A stretch of DNA of 64,000 nt from Hordeum vulgare subsp. vulgare (lineage: Eukaryota > Streptophyta > Magnoliopsida > Poales > Poaceae). Location: positions 392,509,581 to 392,573,580 of the forward strand of contig NC_058518.1 of assembly GCF_904849725.1 (NCBI RefSeq). Direction: 5' to 3'. Shown here piece by piece: positions 54,100 through 64,000 of this stretch (position 1 is its first letter; the number at the start of each line of letters is the position of its first letter). The translations under genes and the position numbers were made by a program. Under the pieces are notes generated by a model. It was not told where the DNA came from, made no database searches, and saw only the letters and a program-made list of their open reading frames with translations.

Positions 54100-55476
54100 T
54101 TATATTGTGATGTATCGAACACCCATAGCATTATGGTGTTGATCATGTTTTGCTCGTGGAAGAGGTTTAGTCAACGGGTCTGCAATATTCAGATCCGTGT
54201 GTACTTTACAAATATCTATCACTCCACTCTGGACATGGTCCTGGATGGAGTTGTAGCGGCGTTTGATGTGCTTCGTCTTCCGGTGAAACATGGGCTCCTT
54301 GGCTATGGCAATGGCTCAAGTGTTATCACAAAAGAGTGTCATTGGACCCGACGCGCTTGGAACCACTCCAAGGTCAGTGATGAGCTCCTTCATCCAAATT
54401 CCTTCATGAGCTGCTTCTCAAGCAGCTATGTACTCCGCTTCACATGTAGATGCTGCCACGACTTCTTGCTTGCTGCTGCACCAGCTCACTGCCCCACCAT
54501 TCAACACATATACGTATCTGGTCTGTGACTTAGAGTCATCCGGATCTGTGTCGAAGCTAGCGTCGACGTAACCCTTTACGACGAGCTCTTCGTCACCTCC
54601 ATAAATGAGAAACATTTCATTAGTCCTTTTCACGTACTTAAGGATATTCTTGACCGCTGTCCAGTGTTCCATACCTGGATCACTTTGGTACCTCCCTACC
54701 AAACTTATGGCAAGGTTTATATCAGGTCTGGTACACAGCATGACATACATTAGAGAGCCCACGGCTGAAGCGTAGGGGACATAACTCATCTTCTCTCTAT
54801 CTGCTGCCTGGTCGGCGACTGAGTCTTACTCAATCTCATACCTTGCAAAACTGGCAAGAACCCTTTCTTTGAGTTTTCCATATTGAACTTTTTCAATATC
54901 TTGTTAAGGTATGTACTTTGCGAAAGACCTATGAGGCGTCTTGATCTATCTCTATAGATCTTGATGCCTAATATGTATGCAGCTTCTCCAAGGTCCTTCA
55001 TTGAAAAACTCTTGTTCAAATAGGCCTTTATGCTCTCCAACATCTCTATATTATTCCCCATCAATAATATGTCATCCACATACAGTATGAGGAAAGCTAC
55101 AGAGCTCCCACTCACTTTATTGTACAGACAGGCTTCTCCGTAAACCTGTATGAACCCAAACGCTTTAATCACCTCATTAAAGCGAATGTTCCAACTCCGA
55201 GATGCTTGCACCAGCCCATAGATGGAGCGCTGGAGCTTGCACACTTTGTTAGCACCCTTAGGGTCGACAAAACCTTCTGGTTGCATCATATACAACTCTT
55301 CCTTAAGGTTCCCGTTAAGGAACGTTGTTTTGACGTCCATTTGCCAAATTTCATAACCATAAAAGGCGGCAATTGCTAACATGATTTGGACTGATTTCCG
55401 CTTCGGTACGGGAGAGAAAGTCTCTTCGTAGTCAACTCCTTGAATTTGTCAAAAAACCCTTTGCGACAAGTCGAGC
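54100..55476 (-). pseudogene. C1 reverse transcriptase and RNase H, broken
   Basis: Minus-strand pieces. 55382-54786 holds RT with MDVKTTFLNG (family: MDVKTAFLNG) and the catalytic YVDDILLMG. 54789-54418 holds the RNase H start (CTRPDINLAISL, GYVDASFDTDPDDSKSQ, GGAVSWCSSKQEVV, CEAEYIAA). 54291-54100 holds the C-terminal end (VHTDLNIADPLTKPLP). Frameshifts lie near 55400-55470, 54786 and 54300-54417. A TAG follows NVTV at about 55477. The RT-RNase H order downstream of integrase is that of Ty1/copia. The RT catalytic Asp pair is present, but the protein cannot be made in full. Confidence 0.88.
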
Positions 55477-55479
55477 TTT

Positions 55480-56211
55480 CTAAACAGTTACATTACCGTT
55501 TGCATCAGTCTTCTTCTTGAAGATCCATTTATTTTCTATGGCTCGCCGGTCATCGGGCAAGTCCACCAAAATCCATACTTTGTTCTCATACATGGATCCT
55601 ATCACGGATTTCATAGCCTCAAGCCATTTGTTGGAATCCGGGCCCGCCATCGCGTCTTCATAGTTCGAAGGTTCACCGTTGTCTAACAACATGATTTCCA
55701 TCATAGGGTTGTCGTACCACTCTGGTGCGGAGCGTGCCCTTGTGGACCTTCGCGGTTCAGTAGTAACTTGATCTGAAGCTTCATGATCATCATCATTAAC
55801 TTCCTCTTCAGTTGGTGTAGGCGCCACAGGAACAACTTCCCGCGCTGCGCTACTATCCTGTTCGAGAGGGGGTGTAATTACCTCATCAAGTTTTACCTTC
55901 CTCCCACTTACTTCTTTCGAGAGAAACTCTTTCTCTAGAAAGGATCCGTTCTTGGCAACAAAGGTTTTACCATCGGATCTAAGATAGAAGGTATACCCAA
56001 TAGTTTCCTTAGGGTATCCTATGAATACGCATTTCTCCGCTTTGGGTTCGAGCTTTTCTGGTTGAAGTTTCTTCACATAAGCATCGCAGCCCCAAACTTT
56101 AAGAAATGACAACTTAGGTTTCTTGCCAAACCATAGTTCATACAGTGTCGTCTCAATGCTGTAGTTTCTAATGCGTATCCCCAAAATGATAGCGGTAAGT
56201 CGGTAAGAGAC
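55480..56211 (-). pseudogene. C1 integrase C-terminal part and RT linker, broken
   Basis: Contains ELWFGKKPKLSFLKVWGCDA, KAEKCVFIGYPKETIGYTFY, then an acidic linker (TPTEEEVNDDDHEASDQ, RRSTRARSAPEW) and the RT start (WLEAMKSVIGSMYENKVW, IENKWIFKKKTDANGNV). A frameshift lies near 56110-56180. The reading frame is cut by the C2 LTR at 56212, so the apparent N-terminus of the ORF (to 56280) is LTR sequence. Confidence 0.85.
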
Positions 56212-58027
56212 TGTTGGAGAACGTCGCATGGGAAAAAAAAATTTCCTACGCGCACGAAGACCTATCATGGTGATGTCCATCTACGAGAGGGGATGTTCGA
56301 TCTACGTACCCTTGTAGACTGCACATCAGAAGCGTTAGTGAACGCGGTTGATGTAGTGGAACGTCCTCACGTCCCTCGATCCGCCCCACGAACCGTCCCG
56401 CGATCAGTCCCACGATCTAGTGCCGAACAGACGGCACCTCCGCGTTCAGCACACGTACAGCTCGACGATGATCTCGGCCTTCTTGATCCAGCAAGAGAGA
56501 CGGAGAGGTAGAATAGTTCTCCGGCAGCATGACGGCGCTCCGGAGGTTGGTGGTGATCTAATCTCAGCAGGGCTCCGCCGAGCTCCGCAGAAACGCGATC
56601 TAGAGGTAAAACCATGGAGATATGTGGTCGGGCTGCCGTGGCAAAGTTGTCTCAAATCAGCCCTAAAACCTCCATATATATAGGTGGGAGAGGGGGGGCC
56701 TTGCCTTGGGGCTCAAGGAGCCCCAAGGGGGTCGGCCGAGCCAAAGGGGGGGAAGGTCTCCCCTTCCAAACCGAATCTAACTTGGTTTGGAAGGTGGAGT
56801 CCTTCTTCCCTTTCCCACCTCCTCCTTTTTTTCCTTTTCTCTTTGATTTTCTTCCTATGGCGCATAGGGCCTTCTTGGGCTGTCCCACCAGCCCACTAAG
56901 TGCTGGTGTGCCACCCCCAAGGCCTATGGGCTTCCCCGGGGTGGGTTGCCCCCCCCCCCCCCCCCCAGTGAACACCCGGAACCCATTCGTCATTCCCGGT
57001 AACTCTGAAAACCTTCCGGTAATCAAATGAGGTCATCCTATATATCAATCTTTGTTTCCGGACCATTCCGGAAACCCTCGTGACGTCCGTGATCTCATCC
57101 GGGACTCCGAACAACATTCAGTAACCAACCATATAACTCAAATACGCATAAAACAACGTCGAACCTTAAGTGTGCAGACCCTGCGGGTTCGAGAACTATG
57201 TAGACATGACCCGAGAGACTCCTCGGTCAATATCCAATAGCGGGACCTGGATGCCCATATTGGATCCTACATATTCTACGAAGATATTATCGTTTGAACC
57301 TCAGTGCCAAGGATTCATATAATCCCGTATGTCATTCCCTTTGTCCTTCGGTATGTTACTTGCCCGAGATTCGATCGTCAGTATCCGTATACCTATTTCA
57401 ATCTCGTTTACCGGCAAGTCTCTTTACTCGTTCCGTAATACAAGATCCCGCAACTTACACTAAGTCACATTGCTTGCAAGGCTTGTGTGTGATGTTCTAT
57501 TACCGAGTGGGCCCCGAGATACCTCTCCGTCACACGGAGTGACAAATCCCAGTCTCGATCCATACCAACTCAACTAACACCTTCGGAGATACCTGTAGAG
57601 CATCTTTATAGTCACCCAGTTACGTTGCGACGTTTGATACACACAAAGCATTCCTCCGGTGTTAGTGAGTTATATGATCTCATGGTCATAGGAATAAATA
57701 CTTGACACGCAGAAAACAGTAGCAACAAAATGACACGATCAACATGCTATGTCTATTAGTTTTTGTCTAGTCCATCACATGATTCTCCTAATGATGTGAT
57801 CCCGTTATCAAGTAACAACACTTGCCTATGGCCAGGAAACCTTGGCCATATTTGATCAACGAGCTAGTCAACTAGAGGCTTACTAGGGACAGTGTTTTGT
57901 CTATGTATCCACACAAGTATTGTGTTTCCAATCAATACAATTATAGCATGGATAATAAACGATTATCATGAACAAAGAAATATAATAATAACTAATTTAT
58001 TATTGCCTCTAGGGCATATTTCCAACA
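56212..58027 (-). repeat. C2 3' LTR (1816 bp)
   Basis: TGTTGGAGAACGTCGCATGG at the plus-strand start, TGTTGGAAATATGCCCTAG as the sense start at 58027. Sense TATATATAT at 56674-56682 is the core-promoter candidate. A run of 18 C (56949-56966) interrupts it. ORFs on both strands at 56290-57240 are not supported. Confidence 0.9.
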
Positions 58028-59848
58028 GTCTCCCACTTGCACTAGAGTCAATAATCTAGTTCACATCACCATGTGATTGCAACGAATCCAACACCCATAT
58101 AGTTCTGGGGTCTGATCACGTCTTGCTCGTGAGAGAGGTCTTAGTCAACGGTTCTGAAACTTTCAGATCCGTGTGTTCTTTACAAATCTTTATGTCATCT
58201 TATAGATGGTGCTACTATGTGCTATTCGGAAATACTCCAAACATCTACTCTACTATACGAATCCATTTCACTACTCATAGTTATTCGGATTAGTGTCAAA
58301 GCTTGCATCGACGTAACTCTTTACGACGAACTCTTTAACCACCTCCGTAATCGAGAAAAATTCCTTAGTCCATCAGTTACTAAGGATAAATTTTGACCGC
58401 TGCTAGTGATTCAATCATGGATCACTCTCTGTACCTCTCAATAGACCTTGAGTCAAGGCACACATCAGGTGCGGTACACAGCATGGCATACTTCAGATTC
58501 TACGGCTAAGGCATAGAAGACGACCTTCGTCTATTCTCTTTATTCTGCCGGGGTCGGGTTTTCAGTCTCACTCAAATTCACACCTCACAACGCAACCAAG
58601 AACTCCTTCTTTGTTGATCTATTTTGAACTCCTTCAAAAAACTTGTCAAGGCATGCATCTTGTTGAAACTTCCATTAAGCGCTTTCGATCCATCTCCACA
58701 GATCTTTGATGCTCAACGTTCAAGTAGCGCAATCCAGGTACTCCTTTGAAAACTCCTTTCAAACAACCTTGTATGCTTCACAGAAATTCTACATTACTTC
58801 TGATCCACAATATGTCAACCACATATACTTATCAGAAATTCTATAGTGCTCCCACTCACTTCTTTGGAAATACAAGTTTCTCATAAACCTTGTACAAACC
58901 CAAAATCTTTGATCATCCCATCAAACTGTATAGTCCAACTCCGAGATGCTTGCACCAGTCCATTGAAGGATCACTAGAGCTTGCATACTTGCTAGTATCT
59001 TTAGGATCGACAAAACCTCATGGTTGTATCTCAAAAAATGTTTGCTCAAGGAAACCGTCGAGGAAACAGTGTTTTGACATCCTACATGCAATATTTCATA
59101 AATAATGCAGCAACTACTAACATAATTCTAACAGACTTTTAGCATCGCTACGAGTGAGAAAGTCTCATCATAGTCAACTGTTTGATCTTGTCGGAAACAT
59201 CTTTGCGACAAGTCGAGCTTTTTCTTAATAGTGACTTATCACTATCATCGTCTGTCTTCCTTTTAAAGATCCATCTTTACTCAATAGTCCTATGACCATC
59301 AAGTAGTTCTTCCAAAGTCTACACATTGTTTTTCATACATGGATCCTCTCTCGGATTTCATGGCTTCCAGCCATTTGTCGGAATCTGGGCCCACCATTGC
59401 TTTCTCCATAACTCGTAGGTTCACTGTTACTCAACAACATGACCTCCAAGACAGGGTTACCGTACCACTCTGTAGTAGTACGCGACCTTGTCAACCTACG
59501 AGGCTTGTAGTAACTTGATCCGATGCTTGATGATCACCATCATCAGCTTTCACTTCAATTGGTGTAGGCGCCACAGGAACAACTTCCTGCGCCCTGCCAC
59601 ACACTAGTTGAAGTGATGGCTCAATAACCTCATCAAGTTCTACCACCCTCTCACTCAATTCTTTCGAGAGAAACCTTTCCTCGAGAAAGGATCCGTTTCT
59701 AGAAACAAACACTTTGCTTTTGGATCTGAGATAGGAGATGTACCCAACTGTTTTGGATATCCTATGAAGATTTATCCGCTTTGGGTTCGAGCTTATCAGA
59801 CTGAAACTTTTTCACATAAGTGTCGATGCCCCAAACTTTCAAGAAACG
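58028..59848 (-). pseudogene. C2 pol remnant (RNase H, RT, integrase end), heavily decayed
   Basis: Collinear with C1 54068-56100 at the DNA level: polypurine tract, the ACTCCGAGATGCTTGCACCAG RT segment (58936-58956), the ATGGATCC..GGATTTCATGGCTTC segment (59340-59370). 59712-59491 encodes a recognisable linker (NGSFLEERFLSKELSERVVE, VVPVAPTPIEV, DQVTTS) homologous to C1. Many stops and indels. It is interrupted by S2 at 59853. Confidence 0.78.
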
Positions 59849-60390
59849 ACAGTTGTTAGAGCATATATCTCCATATGTGGTTTTGGTAATTGATGACAAC
59901 TCCTATGGACTAATGGTTGCTTTAAGTTATATTTATAGGACTTGTCCATAGGCACTTCTTGAAGTCCATCTGTTGGGTTCAAGGAGTTTATATGATGACC
60001 AAGAGGTTATTCAAGGTATTATCCAAAGAATGGTCATAGAAACACTAGGTTGATCAAGATCTCAGACAAAGAGTAAATCAAGATGATCAACACACAAAGC
60101 GTATAAGATGTACCGAGAGGGATCAAGTGATCCCATGGTATGGTAAGCATTGTCCATTACGTGTTTGTGTACTAACCCATGGTCTTTGTGAGACTCCTAT
60201 GTGGGGGGTTAGGTGTGTTTCCATTGGTCTTGCGTCAAAAGGAAGATCTCATACAACCCATGAAGGATGACGTCAAGTGGTGATCGTCATCAAGATTGTG
60301 GTGTGCAAGTTCAAGCGGATCAACACGAATATATCATTGAAACTATTGTCGATGATCATGTGCTGACAAGGACAACCTCATGTGCTAACA

Positions 60391-60528
60391 AGGACAATAT
60401 CAAGATAAGCATTCCTGAGCACTACATGCTTGATTCTTGTGGATGTTCACATGGTGGACAGGACAAGATCAAGATAAGCATTCTTGAGCACTACATGCTT
60501 GATTCTTCTGGATGTTCACATGGTGGAC
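60391..60528 (+). repeat. 69-bp tandem duplication in S2
   Basis: Units 60391-60459 and 60460-60528, both with CAAGATAAGCATTC.TGAGCA and GATGTTCACATGGTGGACA, nearly identical. Confidence 0.88.
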
Positions 60529-60892
60529 AAATGAAGATGAATACATAAGCTAGGCTTTCCGCATTGTGTATGGGAAAGCTACTTGAAGACTTCATCATGT
60601 CTTGCTTTCAACTTGAGCCAAGAAGGAACAACAACACCAAGCTCAACTGAAAGGGCTAACTCAAAGGTATCAGTTCCTTTGACGTTAGTTGTGCGGAGTG
60701 ATGATCAGCGAATAAAAGTATACACTCAAGTATGGATCATCAGTACTCTTTTATGATTCTTGAGTCCTTAGGGATCCCGCACTATTAAGAGGGGATCACA
60801 GGTTTTGCGATGAACTTGCTCAAACTACATCATCACTTTCTGCTCAGACCACATCTCCACTGTTTTGTTGTTATCTTAAAACCAAACCAGTG

Positions 60893-61320
60893 ACTCGGAC
60901 ATCCGGCTTCCTCCGGACGTCCGAGGACCAGACGACTGACTAGTTCGGAAATCCGGAATCCTGTACCAGAGAAATCAGAGCCATATAACTCGGACTTCCG
61001 GCTACCTCCGGACGTCCGAGGCCCGGATGTCCGGCCAAGTCCCAGAAATCCGGAAGCCTGCACCAGTAGAAGTTGAGTTCTATATCTCGGAAATCCGGCT
61101 CCCTCCGGACGACCGAGCGCCGGACGTCCGACACCCCTCGGAAATCCGGAACCTACCACCAGTAGAAGTTGAGTTCTATATCTCGGAAATCCGGCTCCCT
61201 CCGGACGACCGAGCGCCGGACGTCCGACACCCGTCGGAAATCCGGAACCTACCACCAGTAGAAGTTGAGTTGTATAACATGGACTTCCGGGCCACTCCGG
61301 ACGTCCGTATGCTGATGAAT
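60893..61320 (+). repeat. 96-bp tandem repeat array rich in CCGGACGTCCGG palindromes
   Basis: Five units starting near 60893, 60988, 61084, 61181 and 61277. The AGTAGAAGTTGAGTT word recurs at 61065, 61161 and 61257, exactly 96 apart. Each unit carries CTCCGGACG.CCG and one or two CGGACGTCCG palindromes. Further scattered CGGACGTCCGG words continue to 61500, just upstream of the TATA box. Confidence 0.88.
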
Positions 61321-61542
61321 TCAAATATGTTCATGCACATCTACAGGCCTCGGATGACCGACCCCTGTCGGACGTCCGGCCGCTGATGAATTCAGAAGAG
61401 TTCCAGTCATGCCTAAAAGTCTTAGACGTCCGACCCCGGTCAGACGTCTGGCCCCTCACGGACGCCCGGACTTTCGACAACTGTCGGACGTCCGGACCCT
61501 GTGTGACTTAAAGTGTCCCAACGGCTCTTTTTCTCTCCACAC

Positions 61543-61550
61543 TATAAATA
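61543..61550 (+). promoter_or_regulatory. TATA box of S2
   Basis: TATAAATA in CACACTATAAATACCCCC, 220 bases after the end of the 96-bp array; the same ..TATAAATA.CCCCC layout is seen at 40670 in S1. Confidence 0.65.
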
Positions 61551-62508
61551 CCCCCTCCCACTTCGTGAGAGGGTGGCCCAACACAACCTTATCCTCATAA
61601 GAACACACTTCCACCTCACACACATTTGCTCGCTCCAAATCTTAGATCCCAAGAGCATTTGTGAGCCCCTTTGAGAGTTGTTCCAATCAAAAGATAGATC
61701 TTCTCCCTCTCCTTCTCTCAACCCAAGCTATTTGTGATTTGAGCAAGTTTTGACCATTCCCCGTGATCTTATTACTCTTGGAGGTTGGAGACTCCTAGGC
61801 GGTAGGAGTTCTTCGGAGAGGAATCAATTCGTGTGATTTCCCCCGAAAAAGTTTGTGAGGGTTTGGAAGCCACCTCAAAGGCTTACCACTAGTGGTTGAG
61901 AAACGCCTTCGTGGTGTTATCTCAAAGGGAGAATAGGGTGAGCCTTCGTGGCGTTGGTGTGCCTTCGTGGTAACATCCACCTCTCTAACGGTGACTAGCT
62001 TCCCTCCAAGGAAGTGAACATCAGGATACATCTTCGTCTCAGTGACCTTGGTTATCCTTAACCCTAACTCCTTACTAGTGGTTTACTTATGTTATTTGAG
62101 CATACATACATTGCATATTGCTTGTGCTCATTATATTGTGTTGGCTATTTCTTGTACAAGATTAATCATTCAAGCATACCCTCTATATCCACACGTACAT
62201 ACTTGCAACCCTTGATATATCGTGTGATATAGTGTGATCTAGTATCTTGTGTTATTTACCTACTTGTCGTGTGATATAGCTCAAGTAAGCTTGTGTAACT
62301 TACTTGTGCTTGTTAGTAACTGCATTGTGTCCATCTTGGTAGATCGTGTTGTTGATACACGTTGCAGTGCCTAGTGCATTTAGGATTTGTGCTTGACAAG
62401 TACCCTCTTAGTTTATTTTCGCATTAGGTTCAAGCCAAATCTGAAGAAGTTTTTAAATAGCCTATTCACCCCCCCCCCTCTAGGCGTCATCGAGGTCTTT
62501 TCAACAGT

Positions 62509-64000
62509 TTAGATTTCTCTAAACCTCAGTCTATACTGTGTCATCTCAACGGAAATACGCGGTGCCCTATTTAAAGTGAATGCGGTTGTCTCTAATGCAT
62601 AACTCATAAACGATAGTGGTAATTCGATAAGAGACATCATAGTATGCACCATACCAAATAGTGCGTGGCTACGACGTTCAGACACATCATCACACTATGA
62701 TGTTCCAGGTGGCATTAACTGCGAAACAATTTCCACATTGTCTTAACTGGGTACCAAAACTCGTAACTCAGATATTCATTTCTATGATCAAATCGTAGAC
62801 AGTTTGTCCTCTTGTTACGATGAACTTCACTCCGAAACAGAATTGAACTTTTCAATATTTCAGACTCGTGATTCATTAAGTAATTACTCTAGTATCTACT
62901 CAAATCGTCATTGAAGTAAGAACATAATGATATCCACTGCGTGCCTCAGCACCCATTGGACTGCATACATCAAAATGTATCACTTCCAACAAGTTACTAT
63001 CTTATTTCATCTCAATGAAAACAAGGCCTTGCTCATGTGGTATGATTTGCATGTCACTAGTGATTCAAAATCAAGTGAGTATAAAGATCCATCAGCATGG
63101 AGCCTCTTCATGCAATTTATACCAACATGACTCAAGCGGCAGTGCCACAAGTAAGTGGTACTATCATCATTACCTCGTATCTTTTGGCACCAATATCATG
63201 AACATGTGTAACACTACGATCGAGATTCAATAAACCATTGAAGGTGATTATTCAAGAAAATAGAGTAACCATTATTCTCTTTAAATGAATAATCGTATTA
63301 CAATAAACACGATCCAATCATGTTCATGCTTAACGCAAGCACCAAATAACAATTATTTAGGTTTAACACCAATCCCGATGGTAGAGGGAGTGTGCGACGT
63401 TTGATCATATCAACCTTGGAAACACTTCCAACACGTATCGTCACCTCGCCTTTAGCTAGTCTTCGTTTATGCCGTAGCTTTCATTTCGTGTTACTAATCA
63501 CTTAGCAACCGAACCGGTATCCAATACCCTCATGCTACTAGGAGTACTAGTAAAGTACACATCAACATCATGTATATCAAATATACTTCTTTCGACTTTT
63601 GCTAGCCTTCTTATCCACCAAGTATCTAGAGTTGCTCCGCCTCAGTGACTGTTCCCCTCATTACAGAAGCACTTAGTCTCGGGTTTGGGTTTAATCTTGG
63701 GTCTCTTCATTAGTGCAGCAACTGTTTTGCCATTTCACGAAGTATCCCTTCTAGGCCTTGCCTTTCTTGAAACTTAGTGGTTTTACAAACCATCAACTAT
63801 TGATGCTCCTTCTTGATTTCTACTTTCGCAATGTCAAACATCGTGAATCGCTCAAGGATCATTGTATCTATCCTTGATATGTTATAGTTCATCACGAAGC
63901 TGTCACAGCTTGGTGGCAGTGACTTTGGAGAACCATCACTATCTCATCTGGAAGATTAACTCCCACTTGATTCAAGTGATTGTCGAACTCAGACAATCTA
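62509..64000 (-). pseudogene. C2 integrase, protease and gag remnant, heavily decayed
   Basis: Continues C2 after S2. The first 130 bases align with the C1 integrase end (TCATAAACGATAGTGGTAAT versus CCAAAATGATAGCGGTAAGT in C1). 63630-63990 resembles BARE-type gag and nucleocapsid DNA as I know it (minus strand), including the stretch around 63900-63990. No reading frame of useful length survives. The 62640-63600 part should hold integrase and protease, but I cannot see their motifs. Confidence 0.6.

Larger units (their letters stand above)
51058..56211 (-). mobile_element. C1: BARE-1/WIS-like copia element, 3' part
   Basis: Minus strand: integrase C-terminal part (56211-55480), RT and RNase H (55476-54100), polypurine tract, 3' LTR (54067 to about 51058). 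The upstream half is beyond C2 and outside the window. LTR start TGTTGGAAATATGCCCTAG is diagnostic for the BARE-1/WIS/Angela group. Coding regions contain frameshifts and at least one stop. C2 is inserted in its integrase region at 56211/56212. Confidence 0.88.
59854..62503 (+). repeat. S2: 2650-bp solo LTR of a SIRE-type copia family, TSD ACAGT
   Basis: Starts TGTTAGAGCATATATCTCC, ends CGTCATCGAGGTCTTTTCA, with a perfect TSD ACAGT at 59849-59853 and 62504-62508. The C2 sequence resumes directly afterwards (AAACGACAGT then TTAGATTTC). The end CCTATTCACC..CTCTAGGCGTC is like those of S1 and 43557-44274. It contains a 69-bp duplication, five 96-bp repeats and a TATA box. The ORFs at 60267-60548 (plus) and 60833-61324 (minus) are translations of these repeats. 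Confidence 0.9.
56212..64000 (-). mobile_element. C2: BARE-1/Angela-like copia element, decayed, running off the window
   Basis: Inserted in C1 after GAGAC (56207-56211). Minus strand: 3' LTR 56212-58027, polypurine tract 58028-58042, degenerate RNase H/RT/integrase region 58043-59848, solo LTR S2, integrase/protease/gag region from 62509 to the edge. The internal sequence is more decayed than C1's: the best ORF is 73 codons. The LTR is well preserved. The 5' LTR is beyond 64000. Confidence 0.82.

Noticed and set aside
60893..61320. CRISPR-like array
   Set aside because: The units are contiguous 96-bp tandem repeats without unique spacers, in plant retrotransposon DNA.
60833..61324. 163-codon minus-strand ORF with a repeated peptide
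   Set aside because: The repeat is the 96-bp DNA array read in frame (32 codons). It lies in a solo LTR with no start context, and the other strand is equally open.

Overview
The window reads as intergenic DNA from a large, repeat-rich grass genome, most probably Triticeae (wheat, Aegilops or barley). The strongest taxonomic signal is two BARE-1/WIS/Angela-type copia LTRs (outer ends at 54067 and 58027, minus strand, starting TGTTGGAAATATGCCCTAG). Gypsy elements with a tRNA-Asp primer site and TGATACGTC... LTRs support it. I see no host gene, tRNA gene, rRNA or CRISPR. Almost every base can be assigned to an LTR retrotransposon or a fragment of one. Family names are from memory and approximate; the structural calls (LTR ends, target-site duplications or TSDs, primer sites, domains) are read from the sequence.

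Layout. 1-2783: N1, the 5' part of a non-autonomous gypsy-like element (minus). 2784-5291: G1, the gag, primer site and 5' LTR of an Athila-like gypsy element (minus). 5292-41490: S1, a 5'-truncated SIRE-type copia element (plus) split by three insertions: N2 (6059-12815, TSD GTATT), L1 (13069-33108, minus, long LTRs and no coding capacity) and N3 (33936-40653, TSD TCGGG/TCGGA, inside the S1 3' LTR). L1 is itself split by Tk1 (18048-32012, minus, TSD GTGGG), a nearly intact 14-kb Tekay-type chromovirus. 41491-44274: degraded LTR pieces. 44275-51052: Tk2, a deleted Tekay-type element (plus) carrying a solo LTR, W2 (48262-49917, TSD ATCAT). 51058-56211: C1, a BARE-like copia element (minus). 56212-64000: C2, a second BARE-like element inserted in C1, itself carrying a solo LTR, S2 (59854-62503, TSD ACAGT).

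Function. Only Tk1 keeps a long gag-pol reading frame (1476 codons, catalytic residues present), with a premature stop in its C-terminal chromodomain. It also has a separate 262-codon ORF between the primer site and gag whose first third resembles a double-stranded-RNA-binding fold. N1 and N3 carry one intact ORF each (256 and 252 codons, about 83% identical by hand alignment) that I cannot assign to gag, pol or a known domain; N2, with the same LTRs and the same 3' internal half, carries a broken gag there instead. These non-autonomous elements presumably used proteins from autonomous Athila-like relatives such as G1.

The most interesting items are the dsRBM-like ORF of Tk1, the conserved unknown ORF and shared RNA hairpin of N1/N3, a bipartite motif shared by otherwise different chromovirus LTRs, a 211-bp inverted repeat at 12857-13067, and a 1249-bp tandem duplication inside the C1 LTR. 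I did not find a convincing new multi-gene system.
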